This document shows positions 38,479 to 47,847 of a stretch of 64,000 bases of DNA, piece after piece (position 1 is the stretch's first letter; each line of letters starts with the position of its first letter). The DNA lies in contig PPHI01000017.1 of NCBI GenBank assembly GCA_002901265.1, positions 62,001 through 126,000 on the forward strand, written 5' to 3'. A model generated the notes under the pieces. The model made no database searches. It was given only the letters and a program-made list of their open reading frames with translations, and was not told the origin of the DNA. Position numbers and translations under genes: made by a program. Source of the DNA: Rhodopirellula baltica. Lineage in GTDB: Bacteria > Planctomycetota > Planctomycetia > Pirellulales > Pirellulaceae.

Positions 38479-40962
38479 ATGATGATCCGAACGGTAAGCC
38501 CATTGCTGATTGCTGCGTTGCTCGCTGGCATCTCATTGGCCGTCACACCGGCTGAAGAGACGCCCGCAGAAGAGGCTTCGAGTCAGCCGAGCGGCACTGC
38601 CCGCCAAGTCGACTTGGCGATCTATCCTCCTGAAATCAAATTGAACTCGACCCGTGATTTCCAATCCTTTGTCGCCGTCATTCGCCGTGACGACGGGATC
38701 ACCGAAGACGCCAGTGATCGAGTGATCTGGAACATCGCTGACGAATCCAAAGTTCGGCGTGACGGTTTCAAATTGTTCCCAGTCGCCGACGGGCAAACTG
38801 AACTGGTTGGCGAATACCTCGGGACCACGATTAAAATTCCGGTGACGGTCTCCAACGCGACCGCCACACCACCGATCAGTTTTACCAATGACGTGATGCC
38901 GGTCCTCACGCGAGCCGGTTGCAACACCGGATCGTGCCACGGTGCGGCGCGAGGCAAAGACGGTTTTCGCTTGAGCCTGTTTGGGTTTGACCCTGTCGGC
39001 GATTACACACGAATCACACGCGAGATCGGTTTTCGCCGAATCAATTTGGCGATCCCGGCCGAAAGCCTGTTCGTCAAAAAAGCGATCGGCACTGTTCCAC
39101 ACACCGGCGGCAAACTGTTCGGCACCGATTCGGAATACTACGCCACGATTCTGGAATGGCTGGCCGCGGGCGCGCACAACGATCCCCAAGACAACCAACC
39201 GCCGACGGTCGATGCCGTTGCCATCTATCCACCACAAGCGGTGATCGAAGGCGAAGGTGCCAAACAACGATTCGTCGCGGTCGCCACCTATAGTGACGGC
39301 ACGACACGTGATGTCACCACCTTAGCCGCGTTTACATCAAACAATTCCGGCACCGCTGACATCGACAACCTCGGCATGGTCACGGCAGGCCGTCGTGGCG
39401 AAGCATTCGTCATGGCACGTTTTGATACGCACACCGTTGGCAGCCAAGTGTTGGCATTGCCCGTCGGCCTGCAATACGAGCCACCTCAGGTCACGGGCAA
39501 CTACATCGACCAATTGGTAGGCAAAAAGCTGCAACAACTGCGGATCTTGCCAAGCGGATTGTGCTCAGACGAGGAGTTTCTACGCCGGGTGACGATCGAC
39601 ATCACTGGCTTGCTGCCGACCGAAGAAGAATACGGTCGTTTTATCAGTGACACTGCCGACGACAAACGCGCACGTTTGATCGATCAATTGCTCGAACGCA
39701 AAGAGTTCAGCGAAATCTGGGCGATGAAATTCGCACAACTGCTGATGGTCAAAAGCACGAATGATGTCAGCTACAAATCAGCTTACCTTTACGCCAATTG
39801 GTTGACCGACAAGTTTGCTCGCAACGTTCCAATCGACCAAATGGTTCGCGAGTTGTTGACCAGCACGGGCGGAACGTTTTCGTCACCGGCCACGAACTTC
39901 TATGAAATCGAACGCGACACGCTAAAAACTGCCGAGAACGTCGCGCAAGTTTTCATGGGGATTCGCACGCAGTGCGCCCAGTGCCACAACCACCCGTTCG
40001 ATCGCTGGACGATGAACGACTACTACGGCTTCGCCTCGTTCTTTTCACAGATCGGACGAAAAGGTGCGGAAGATTACCGCGAGCGAATCGTATTTAACCG
40101 TGGCGGCGGTGAGGTCAACCACCTGGTCACCAACCAACCGGTCCCGCCAAAGTTCCTTGGGGGCGAATCGCCTGACACTCGTGGCAAAGATCGCCGAGAG
40201 GTTTTGGCCAACTGGCTGACCGAGCCAACGAATCCGTTCTTTGCAACATCGATTGCCAACCGTGTGTGGGCACACTACATGGGCGTCGGATTGGTCGACC
40301 AAGTGGACGACATTCGCGTCAGCAACCCGGCCAGCAACCCTGAACTGTTTGACACGCTCGGCGACAAGTTAGTCGAGTACAAATTCGACTTCCGTCAACT
40401 TGTCCGTGACATTTGCAACAGCCAAGCGTACCAGCGCAGCAGTGAAACGAATCCGACCAACGCCCATGACACCCGGAACTACGCCTACGCGCTAACCCGA
40501 CGTATCCCATCGGAAAGCTTGTTGGATTGCATCTGCCAAGCAACTGATTCGCCCGATAAATTCCGCGGTTTGCCGCTGGGTGCTCGAGCAGTTCAAATCG
40601 CCGACGGCCAAACGTCGAATTACTTTCTGACAACATTCGGACGATCGCCTCGTGCAACCGTCTGCGATTGCGAGGCATCGACGGATCCGTCGCTCTCGCA
40701 AGCGTTGCATTTGCTTAACGGCAGCAGCGTCAGCCAAAAGGTCGCTCGTGAAGGCAAGGTGCGAAAATGGCTTGACGAAGAGAAATTGACCAACGAACAA
40801 GTCCTCGAGCGGATCTATGTACGTTGTCTGACACGTAGGCCGACCGCGGAAGAATCGGCGCAGCTCACGGGGATGCTGGAACAAACCGACAACAAAGTCG
40901 CTGCACTCGAAGACGTCTACTGGGCAGTTCTGAATAGTCGCGAATTTGTGTTCAATCACTGA
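38479..40962 (+). CDS. DUF1549/DUF1553 protein with Ig-like domain
   Basis: ATG 38479 gives 827 residues with a signal peptide (VSPLLIAALLAGISLAV). An N-terminal BIG_2-like Ig domain comes first, then a cytochrome-like segment with Cys-x4-Cys-His (FTNDVMPVLTRAGCNTGSCH), where a strict CxxCH heme motif is absent. A second Ig-like region follows. DUF1549 (SDEEFLRRVTIDITGLLPTE) holds CAQCHNHPFDRWT, a genuine CxxCH. DUF1553 follows (RREVLANWLTEPTNPFFATS). These proteins are typical of planctomycete secreted oxidative or sugar-degrading clusters. The exact reaction is unknown. Confidence 0.88.
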   Translation: MMIRTVSPLLIAALLAGISLAVTPAEETPAEEASSQPSGTARQVDLAIYPPEIKLNSTRDFQSFVAVIRRDDGITEDASDRVIWNIADESKVRRDGFKLFPVADGQTELVGEYLGTTIKIPVTVSNATATPPISFTNDVMPVLTRAGCNTGSCHGAARGKDGFRLSLFGFDPVGDYTRITREIGFRRINLAIPAESLFVKKAIGTVPHTGGKLFGTDSEYYATILEWLAAGAHNDPQDNQPPTVDAVAIYPPQAVIEGEGAKQRFVAVATYSDGTTRDVTTLAAFTSNNSGTADIDNLGMVTAGRRGEAFVMARFDTHTVGSQVLALPVGLQYEPPQVTGNYIDQLVGKKLQQLRILPSGLCSDEEFLRRVTIDITGLLPTEEEYGRFISDTADDKRARLIDQLLERKEFSEIWAMKFAQLLMVKSTNDVSYKSAYLYANWLTDKFARNVPIDQMVRELLTSTGGTFSSPATNFYEIERDTLKTAENVAQVFMGIRTQCAQCHNHPFDRWTMNDYYGFASFFSQIGRKGAEDYRERIVFNRGGGEVNHLVTNQPVPPKFLGGESPDTRGKDRREVLANWLTEPTNPFFATSIANRVWAHYMGVGLVDQVDDIRVSNPASNPELFDTLGDKLVEYKFDFRQLVRDICNSQAYQRSSETNPTNAHDTRNYAYALTRRIPSESLLDCICQATDSPDKFRGLPLGARAVQIADGQTSNYFLTTFGRSPRATVCDCEASTDPSLSQALHLLNGSSVSQKVAREGKVRKWLDEEKLTNEQVLERIYVRCLTRRPTAEESAQLTGMLEQTDNKVAALEDVYWAVLNSREFVFNH

Positions 40963-40976
40963 GGCTGACCTTCGAG

Positions 40977-42998
40977 ATGTTTTCCAAAGTTAATCAACCG
41001 ATGTTAAAACGATTCGCACTCATCGCGGCCGGCCTCGCTTCATCAGCTTCTCCAAGCGTGATGGCGGCTGACGCCAAGGACGTCCCTGAAAAAGTCACTT
41101 TCGAAGAACACGTCAAGCCGATCTTTCGGCAACACTGCTTGAACTGCCACCACCAGGGTGACAAGAAAGGTGGGTTGGCGCTCGACACCTTCGGCTCGGT
41201 CGTCGAAGGCGGCGGTAGCGGCGAGGTGGTGTACGACGATGGTGATTTGGGCGGAAGTCGTTTGTGGCAACTGGTCAGCCACCAAGACACCCCGGTGATG
41301 CCACCGAATCAGGACAAGCTTCCTGAACCGCAGTTGGCGATCATCAAGGCTTGGATCGAAGGCGGCATCCTTGAAAACTCCGGGTCGAAAGTCAAAAAGA
41401 AAAAGGCGAACGCGCTCGCCTTCGTCGCGTCGACCGGCGGAAAACCAGATGGCCCGGCGGCGATGCCCGAAACCACGCCCTTGGCAACGCCACTGGTGAC
41501 CGAACGGGCAAGCGCCATCACCGCAATCGCGAGCAGCCCTTGGGCGCCATTGGTGGCGATCGCTGGGCAACAACAAATTGTGCTCTATCACAGCGACACC
41601 GGCGAATTGTTGGGAATCCTGCCATTTGAGGAAGGCATCGCCCAAGATTTAAAATTCAGTCGTGATGGGGCGTTCTTGATCGCTGGCGGTGGAGAGCATT
41701 CGGTCCAAGGGATCGTCGCGATCTTCAATGTCACCACCGGAGAACGTGTCGCGACCGTCGGTGATGAATTGGACACCGTGTTCGGTGCCGACGCGAATGA
41801 CGCAATGAACCGGGTCGCCCTCGGTGGTCCGCAAAAGATGTTGCGGATCTTTGACGCGACCGACGGCGAGAAACTGTTCGACATCAAAAAACACACGGAC
41901 TGGATCTATGCCGTTGCGTACAGCCCCGATGGAATCCTCGTCGCCTCGGGCGATCGGTCTGGCGGTCTTTGTGTTTGGGAAGCCGAAACAGGACGTTTGT
42001 ACTTAGACTTGACCGGGCATAAAGGTGCAATTCATTCGCTCGCATGGCGTGACGATTCAAACGTGCTTGCCAGTGCGAGTGCCGATGGAACGGTCAAACT
42101 ATGGGAAATGGAAGGCGGGAAAAACTTGAGAACCATCAATGCCCATGGCGGTGGCGTAACAAGTGTCAAGTTTGATCATCAGGGTCAAATCGCAACGTCT
42201 GGCGCCGACGCTCGCGCAAAGCTTTGGGGTGGTGACGGAAACGAGATCAAGAACTTTCCCCAAGGCGGCGAAGCGATGCTGGAAGTCGCAATCAGCCATG
42301 ACGGAAAACGCCTGATCTATGGCAACTGGAACGGAGAGGTGTTCAACACGCCGATTGACGACGCGAACGCCACGTCGAAACTCGCCGCCAATCCGCCGGC
42401 AACAGCGTCTCGACTGGAAAATGCGAAGACGAGTTTGGTCTCCGTCCAGCAACGTCTGGAACCCGTCAAGGCACAGTTGGACCAAGCACTCGCGGGGCTC
42501 GAAGCCGCAAAGAAACCCCTCGCGGAACTGGACCAAAAGATCGCAGAGTTACAGCGTCAATCTGCCGAAAGCGAAACGGCGGCAACGACTGCCGAACAGT
42601 CCGTTGCAAAGATTGATCAACAGCTGCCGGCGCTCTCAGGCGAAACGCGTGACATGCAAGACCAGGTGACAGCACTCCGCGTGAGCTTGGCGTCAGACGC
42701 AACGAAGATGGTTCCGTTGGCTGAATCGGAAGAACGCTTCGCGGGCAAATTGTTGGAGCTGGCCAAGCTCCGTCGCCAACGAACGACAGAATTTGATTCC
42801 ATCGCGGCACATCGTGATCAAGCTGCGAAACAGAAAGCGGAAGCAGATCAACTCGCGACCACGCGAGCGCCTTTGCAGGAACAAATTCAAAAGGCACAAC
42901 AAGTCGTCGATGCCGCGAAACAGTCACACGATGAAATCGCCAGCGAAGCTGCCAAGGTTGAATCGAAAATCGAACGGCTAATGGCGAATCTCAATTAG
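40977..42998 (+). CDS. PSCyt1 cytochrome / WD40 repeat protein with coiled-coil tail
   Basis: The gene starts 14 bp after its neighbour and encodes 673 residues. A signal peptide (FALIAAGLASSASPSVMA) leads into a planctomycete cytochrome C domain (VTFEEHVKPIFRQHCLNCHH, with CLNCH as the heme site and MPPNQDKL as the axial Met region). About six WD40 blades follow (for example YAVAYSPDGILVASGDRSGG). The last 180 residues form a long coiled coil (AQLDQALAGLEAAKKPLAEL). It is the fourth member of the cluster and probably binds the DUF1501/DUF1553 partners at the cell surface or in the periplasm. Confidence 0.88.
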   Translation: MFSKVNQPMLKRFALIAAGLASSASPSVMAADAKDVPEKVTFEEHVKPIFRQHCLNCHHQGDKKGGLALDTFGSVVEGGGSGEVVYDDGDLGGSRLWQLVSHQDTPVMPPNQDKLPEPQLAIIKAWIEGGILENSGSKVKKKKANALAFVASTGGKPDGPAAMPETTPLATPLVTERASAITAIASSPWAPLVAIAGQQQIVLYHSDTGELLGILPFEEGIAQDLKFSRDGAFLIAGGGEHSVQGIVAIFNVTTGERVATVGDELDTVFGADANDAMNRVALGGPQKMLRIFDATDGEKLFDIKKHTDWIYAVAYSPDGILVASGDRSGGLCVWEAETGRLYLDLTGHKGAIHSLAWRDDSNVLASASADGTVKLWEMEGGKNLRTINAHGGGVTSVKFDHQGQIATSGADARAKLWGGDGNEIKNFPQGGEAMLEVAISHDGKRLIYGNWNGEVFNTPIDDANATSKLAANPPATASRLENAKTSLVSVQQRLEPVKAQLDQALAGLEAAKKPLAELDQKIAELQRQSAESETAATTAEQSVAKIDQQLPALSGETRDMQDQVTALRVSLASDATKMVPLAESEERFAGKLLELAKLRRQRTTEFDSIAAHRDQAAKQKAEADQLATTRAPLQEQIQKAQQVVDAAKQSHDEIASEAAKVESKIERLMANLN

Positions 42999-43026
42999 AG
43001 TTTTTCCAAAACAACATGTTCATTCG

Positions 43027-43077
43027 GCGTCCGTCCGACAGTTCTCGATGCGTGCATCAATTGGGGGCGTCGGACGC
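43027..43077 (+). terminator. Possible stem-loop after the cytochrome-WD40 gene
   Basis: GCGTCCGTCCGAC (43027-43039) can pair with GTCGGACGC (43069-43077) with a bulge, around an inner GATGC/GCATC hairpin. A TTTTT run lies about 15 bases further on, so it would be an unusual terminator. It may be a transcript-end structure. Confidence 0.35.
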
Positions 43078-43275
43078 ACACATGCGGTCATATTTTTCTA
43101 TACTGCATTGCGTTCCGATTATGCCAGCTCTGTGGACCTTAACCGCATTTTTACCCCTCTGTGGTGCTTTGAGTGCGATGGGCCCCTTGGGATAAACGAG
43201 ACGTCTCATCTAAACTAGGGCTTTATCTGGGCTTCCGGCACCAGGTCTCCCAACTCTCGATTCGTCGAATTTCTG

Positions 43276-44283
43276 ATGGAACTGATCATTCTCCGTTGCG
43301 TATTCTTGCTGTGCGCCGGCGGGGTCTCCTGGATTATTAACACGGCGTTGCCGAGCGATGCGGACATCAATCCGTATCTGGTGTTCGTTGGCATCATGGG
43401 AATCGCTGTTGCGGCGATCATGGGAGATATCTTTATCTCCAGCAAACGGATCGACTCGATCTCCGCCGTCTACTTCGGAGTCCTGATCGGGTTCTTGTTG
43501 ACCTATGTGTTGTGGATCGCCCTCGCCCCGTTGTTTGCTCAGTCGTTGCTGCTTGGCAATGCGGTGAAGCTGATCATGGGGATGCTGTTGTGCTATATCT
43601 GCACCAGTGTTTTGATCCAAACGAAAGACGATTTCAGATTCCTGATTCCCTATGTGGAATTTGTCCGTGAAGTCAAAGGTTTCAAACCGTTGATCTTGGA
43701 TACCAGTGTGGTGATTGACGGCCGGATCGCAGACTTGGTCAACACAGGCGTATTTGACAACCAGTTGATCATGCCGCGTTTCGCACTCAGCGAGCTACAG
43801 GCGATTGCCGACAGCAGTGACAAATTGCGCCGTGTACGTGGCCGCCGCGGTTTGGACGTTTTGAACCGTATGCGTGCGGACGACAATGTCGACCTGATGA
43901 TCTTTGATCGCGACCTCCCTGAGCTGGCTGGACAAACGGTCGACCTGAAACTGGTACTGCTGGCCAAACACCTCGAAGGCAAAGTCGTCACCGGCGACTA
44001 CAACCTCAACAAGGTTGCCAAGCTGCACAATGTCCCTGTGATCAACCTGAACGAGATCAGCAACTCGCTGCGTCCGGTTTATCTGCCGGACGAAACCTTC
44101 ATCGTCAAAATCATCAAACCGGGCGAAGGTGCCGAACAAGGCGTCGGATACCTCGATGACGGCACCATGGTGGTCGTCGAAGGCGGACGCAACCGTATCG
44201 GCCAGGAACTTGACGTGCGGGTAACCAGCACGCTGCAAACGAATGCGGGCAAGATGATTTTCGCTAAATACGAAACCGCCTAA
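43276..44283 (+). CDS. Membrane PIN-TRAM domain protein (YacL-like)
   Basis: The 335 residues start with four membrane helices (about 1-115; for example YLVFVGIMGIAVAAIMG and LIMGMLLCYICTSVLI). A PIN nuclease domain follows, with acidic residues in PLILDTSVVIDGRIADL, LSELQAIAD, DLMIFDRDLPEL and VVTGDYNLNKVAKL. The C-terminal TRAM domain (EQGVGYLDDGTMVVVEGGRN) binds RNA. The arrangement matches the Bacillus YacL-type family, thought to act on RNA. It has its own upstream region of 277 bp and faces the anti-sigma gene. Confidence 0.85.
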   Translation: MELIILRCVFLLCAGGVSWIINTALPSDADINPYLVFVGIMGIAVAAIMGDIFISSKRIDSISAVYFGVLIGFLLTYVLWIALAPLFAQSLLLGNAVKLIMGMLLCYICTSVLIQTKDDFRFLIPYVEFVREVKGFKPLILDTSVVIDGRIADLVNTGVFDNQLIMPRFALSELQAIADSSDKLRRVRGRRGLDVLNRMRADDNVDLMIFDRDLPELAGQTVDLKLVLLAKHLEGKVVTGDYNLNKVAKLHNVPVINLNEISNSLRPVYLPDETFIVKIIKPGEGAEQGVGYLDDGTMVVVEGGRNRIGQELDVRVTSTLQTNAGKMIFAKYETA

Positions 44284-44313
44284 CTCGTTTGCGGTCGAGT
44301 TCGAAAGGCAGCC

Positions 44314-45843
44314 CTAGCGGCGAAAGTCGAATCGTCGTCGATCAAAGATTTCTTTCTTGATCCGTGACGGCGATTGCAGATCCAACGTATCCCGATCTTC
44401 GCCAAATCGGCTGTCTTTGTCGTAGTCGAGGTAGCGTTCGAGCACCGTCGAATCGTCGTGGTTTCGAAGTTCCGCGATGTGGCGACGCACCGACTCCTGA
44501 GCCCAGGTTCGAAGCGTTGCATTCACAGCCGTTTCACCGGCAAACTGGGTAGAGTAGCTGGTCAACGCATCGAGCGTCATCAAAGCGTCTTTGTCCAGCA
44601 TGCTGCGTAGTACGCTGTATTCATCTTCGGTGACACGCCGCAGTCGTACAGGGCCGGGTGGACGTCCTGAGGGGCCATCTCGGTTCGCATCCGCATCGCC
44701 ATCAGGCGGTGGAGGCCCGTCTTGTGGAGGCTCGGGACGCCCCCCTGAAAACGGAAAGCGGTTGAACCCAAAACGGCGACGGCCATGCTGATCTGGATCG
44801 TCCAACATTTGGTACATCATCACCAGCTTAAAGATCTCGGTGTTGCCGTTGGGCTGCTTTACTCCCGATCGGAAACGCTCCGCCATCTCCGGTGGCAGCT
44901 CATCAATGCGGTCCCACAAAATTGCATCGAGCCAGGCGAAGATTCGTTCGGAAGTCGATTCGCTGATCAATTTGCCTGAATCAAACGACAGGTCGGCCAT
45001 CTTGTATTGAATCGCTTCTTCGATGGCATCAGCCCGTACATTCGCGTTGTCACTTCGGATCGCGTCTCGCATTTCATCGGGCAGGTCTTCGATCCATATC
45101 GATGCGACCTTCATCGTCGTCAGCAACGAATCGCGTTCTTCTCGCTCGTTAACTTTGGCAGCCGTGTCTCGCAAACTCGCTTTGGTGGAATCGTCGAATG
45201 ACTCGAATCGGTTCCATTTGACGAGCAGCTTATCGCGTTGATCGCTTGGCAACGATTTCACCGCGGTTGCGATGTCGTCCGCTGGCAAAGACTCAACCAA
45301 ACGCTGCGGTTCCATGGACCGTTCGTTGATCTGTTGCATTGCGAAAGCCATCGCTTGCCAACGCGGATTGGTTGCCAATTCATTGAAGAATTTGAAGTCT
45401 GGCCCCAAGCTGTACGCATCGATCTCCTCGGCAACCGCCAAATCATCGAATTGTTTTTGCAGCGACAAGCGGCGAGCGTAGGTGGTGCTAATGACACCGA
45501 CACCGAACGCAAATCCGATCGCGGCAATGGTGAATACCGCGCGACGGTTCTCAAACAACCAACTGGCCTTTTCGGGCTTTGCGGGCGCGATATCGGAGAC
45601 GACCATTTCGATCGTCGACTCGACCAGCTTTTCGTCGATCGCTTCGCCGGGGATTTCATCGAGCCAATCCCAACCGGTTTGCAACATTTGCAATCGGTGG
45701 CGAAACTCGGGCTCGGCAACCAAGCGGCGTTCAACCGATTGACGCTCGTTGTCTTCAAGTTCGTTGTCCAAGTAGGCGACCAACAATTCGTCATCCGGAT
45801 CGACAGGATGGTCGTCCGTCAGCAACACACTTTCACTCATCAT
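44314..45843 (-). CDS. Anti-sigma-factor-like membrane protein
   Basis: The 509-residue protein overlaps the 3' end of the ECF sigma gene by 11 bp (ATGATGA region), the usual arrangement for a sigma/anti-sigma pair. Residues 15-50 are a helical zf-HC2-like region (DDELLVAYLDNELEDNERQS) without the zinc HxxxCxxC motif. One membrane helix lies near residues 107-125 (AVFTIAAIGFAFGVGVISTT). The remaining periplasmic part is helical with a Pro-rich stretch (GGRPEPPQDGPPPPDGDADA) near residue 375. It would hold the sigma factor at the membrane. The signal that releases it is unknown. Confidence 0.72.
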   Translation of the reverse strand: MMSESVLLTDDHPVDPDDELLVAYLDNELEDNERQSVERRLVAEPEFRHRLQMLQTGWDWLDEIPGEAIDEKLVESTIEMVVSDIAPAKPEKASWLFENRRAVFTIAAIGFAFGVGVISTTYARRLSLQKQFDDLAVAEEIDAYSLGPDFKFFNELATNPRWQAMAFAMQQINERSMEPQRLVESLPADDIATAVKSLPSDQRDKLLVKWNRFESFDDSTKASLRDTAAKVNEREERDSLLTTMKVASIWIEDLPDEMRDAIRSDNANVRADAIEEAIQYKMADLSFDSGKLISESTSERIFAWLDAILWDRIDELPPEMAERFRSGVKQPNGNTEIFKLVMMYQMLDDPDQHGRRRFGFNRFPFSGGRPEPPQDGPPPPDGDADANRDGPSGRPPGPVRLRRVTEDEYSVLRSMLDKDALMTLDALTSYSTQFAGETAVNATLRTWAQESVRRHIAELRNHDDSTVLERYLDYDKDSRFGEDRDTLDLQSPSRIKKEIFDRRRFDFRR

Positions 45844-46564
45844 CGCCCCCAGTCTTCGGAACCAGCCCTGCTTCGATGTAAGGCTGGAGCAGTTCTTTAA
45901 GGTTGACGCGGGCGCGGCTGAGCAACGACTTGACCGCTTTCGTGGTCAACCCCATCGTTTCGGCGATTTCGGCGTAACTCAGATTTTCAAAACGCGACAG
46001 CATCAGCGCTGTCCGTTGACGTTCGCCCAGGGTCTTAACCGCGTGCAAGACGATGTCGCCTCGCTCGACGCCTTCGACCACTCGACTAGGCATCAGGCTA
46101 CTGGCTTCAAGTGCAGTTGCTGTCACGATTCCCACCGCCTGCGAACCGTCGCCACCGCCAGGTGCGTCAACCTCGTTGACTTCTTGACGTCGTCCTTGGC
46201 TCCTCGTGGCATTGCGTGCGACGTTGGCAGCAATCGTGAACAGCCAAGTCGAAAACTTTGCCCCCGGTTCGTAGCGTGTTCTCGCTCGCCAGACCCGCAT
46301 GAAGGTCTCTTGGGCGAGGTCTTCTGCCATATCGGCTCGAGGCCCCATTGCACGTAGCAAGCGGACCAAGCGTGGGTGATACTTGCGGAGTAACTCTTCA
46401 TACGCTGCCGCGTCGTCGTTTTTGACACGCAACATCAGTCGGACATCGGGGTCCGATTGGCGATAACGCAGCGCGGTGGATTCGCTGACAGACAACCGAG
46501 GCGCACAAGCTAGAGGAAAATCGTAGTGACCGTGTGATCGCCGTTTCGACAGCATGAGCCACAC
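45833..46564 (-). CDS. ECF-subfamily RNA polymerase sigma factor
   Basis: The 243 residues contain sigma region 2 (AAYEELLRKYHPRLVRLLRA; DLAQETFMRVWRA) and region 4 (LSYAEIAETMGLTTKAVKSL), joined by a linker of about 60 residues rich in Gly/Asp. The start could be internal: a TTG at SVSESTALRYRQSD gives a more usual length. It would direct RNA polymerase to a small regulon. It lies 188 bp downstream of the flippase-like gene and overlaps the anti-sigma gene, so it may be cotranscribed with the GTPase module or have its own promoter. Confidence 0.85.
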   Translation of the reverse strand: MWLMLSKRRSHGHYDFPLACAPRLSVSESTALRYRQSDPDVRLMLRVKNDDAAAYEELLRKYHPRLVRLLRAMGPRADMAEDLAQETFMRVWRARTRYEPGAKFSTWLFTIAANVARNATRSQGRRQEVNEVDAPGGGDGSQAVGIVTATALEASSLMPSRVVEGVERGDIVLHAVKTLGERQRTALMLSRFENLSYAEIAETMGLTTKAVKSLLSRARVNLKELLQPYIEAGLVPKTGGDDE

Positions 46565-46731
46565 AAAGGCGGCTCAAAAGCACAAGGAAACGGTGACACT
46601 GCATAGGGGTTCACAATCATTATTGGGCGCGTTTGCGGCCCAGTACCTGAATTCTAATCTATCAGGTTCAAACCCGAACAATGAGCCAGGTTTCGCAGTT
46701 TTGATTTAGCGATGGATTTTGCTGTGCCCCT

Positions 46732-46760
46732 GCTGATTCAGGCCCGGCTGATTCAGGCCC
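46732..46760. repeat. Tandem 15-bp duplication at the end of the flippase-like gene
   Basis: GCTGATTCAGGCCCG at 46732-46746 is followed by GCTGATTCAGGCCC at 46747-46760. The second copy contains the stop codon of the minus-strand gene. It looks like a slippage duplication. Confidence 0.7.
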
Positions 46761-47847
46761 CCACCGATTCGGACACGTTGGGCTGACGCTTGGACGCGGC
46801 ACGTAGCCGGGGCATGCCCCCCAAACCGATCGCCAAACCCACATCAACGACAATAAAAAGGATTCGAGCGACAATCGCGGCAAATAACGCCACGGACGTC
46901 CCAACCACCGGTGATAAAACGACTGTCAACGCCAACTCTCTGGCCCCGGCGCCACCCGGCAATAGGGAAGCGAACCCAACCACCATTGCGAGCGCCATCG
47001 CGGCAATCGATGCGACCACTAAAGTCACCCGCGAGGCGTCCTCTGGCAGACCGGGCAAACTGATCAGCACCATTCCGAATGAGCCCCCGATCAAGATCCA
47101 TCCCAACAAATGCCATAGCCATGCGGCGGTAAAAAATCGCCAACCGCCTGGTGGGGCGACGGAACGTTGACTCGAACTGGGTTCCTGTGCCACCCGTCGA
47201 ATCCCCAACCGATCGATGATTCGATACAGAATCGGAGGCAGGCTTAACGTGGTCGCGGCCAATCCGGCAAACAACGCACACGCACCCATCCAGCGTGGAA
47301 CCGGCAACCACAATAGCATCGCCCCTGACAAAGCGGCACCGACCGCCATCATCATGATCGTTTCCATGAAGACCGCGGTAGAACCGGCCAGCCACGGGAT
47401 GCCTAACTCTTTTAAACGACCGGCTCGAATCACGACCACCATCGCTTTACCGGGCACGTATTTGCCGACGTGCCCAATCGTTTGACTGATGATCGCGTCT
47501 TTCACGCCAATCACCAAACCAAACGTCCCGACAGCTTCCAACAAGACCATCCCGCCGGGGATCATGCCGACGCTATAAGTCAATGCCGCGATCGCCAACC
47601 ACGCCCAAGAGACATTCGACAACTCAGGCAAACTTGCCGCAGCCAGCTCGCGTTCGCGCCGCAAACCTTCACGCGCCACCTGGGACGTTGCCGACTGGAT
47701 CTGCTGGTCGAGTTGACTGATCGTTTGCAGGGTCGCGTCTCGCTGCTGTGCGAGCGCGTCGAATGACTTTTTGACCGTGAGGCCGAGTCCGATAAGCACC
47801 ACCAACGCGATCACAATCTTTGCGATCGTCTTGGCGTTTGGACTCAT
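46753..47847 (-). CDS. Flippase-like integral membrane protein (LPG synthase TM family)
   Basis: ATG 47847 overlaps the upstream gene's stop (ATGA), which favours it over the earlier ATG at 47895. The 364 residues begin with one membrane helix (IVIALVVLIGLGLTVKKSF), then a coiled coil, then six to eight membrane helices with the motif VGKYVPGKAMVVVIRAGRLK and LLPGGAGARELALTVVLSPV. Both resemble the lysylphosphatidylglycerol-synthase/UPF0104 flippase family (PG-x-xG-x-RE-type motif). It may move or modify an envelope lipid. The last gene of the coupled run 57939-46753. Confidence 0.72.
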   Translation of the reverse strand: MSPNAKTIAKIVIALVVLIGLGLTVKKSFDALAQQRDATLQTISQLDQQIQSATSQVAREGLRRERELAAASLPELSNVSWAWLAIAALTYSVGMIPGGMVLLEAVGTFGLVIGVKDAIISQTIGHVGKYVPGKAMVVVIRAGRLKELGIPWLAGSTAVFMETIMMMAVGAALSGAMLLWLPVPRWMGACALFAGLAATTLSLPPILYRIIDRLGIRRVAQEPSSSQRSVAPPGGWRFFTAAWLWHLLGWILIGGSFGMVLISLPGLPEDASRVTLVVASIAAMALAMVVGFASLLPGGAGARELALTVVLSPVVGTSVALFAAIVARILFIVVDVGLAIGLGGMPRLRAASKRQPNVSESVGA

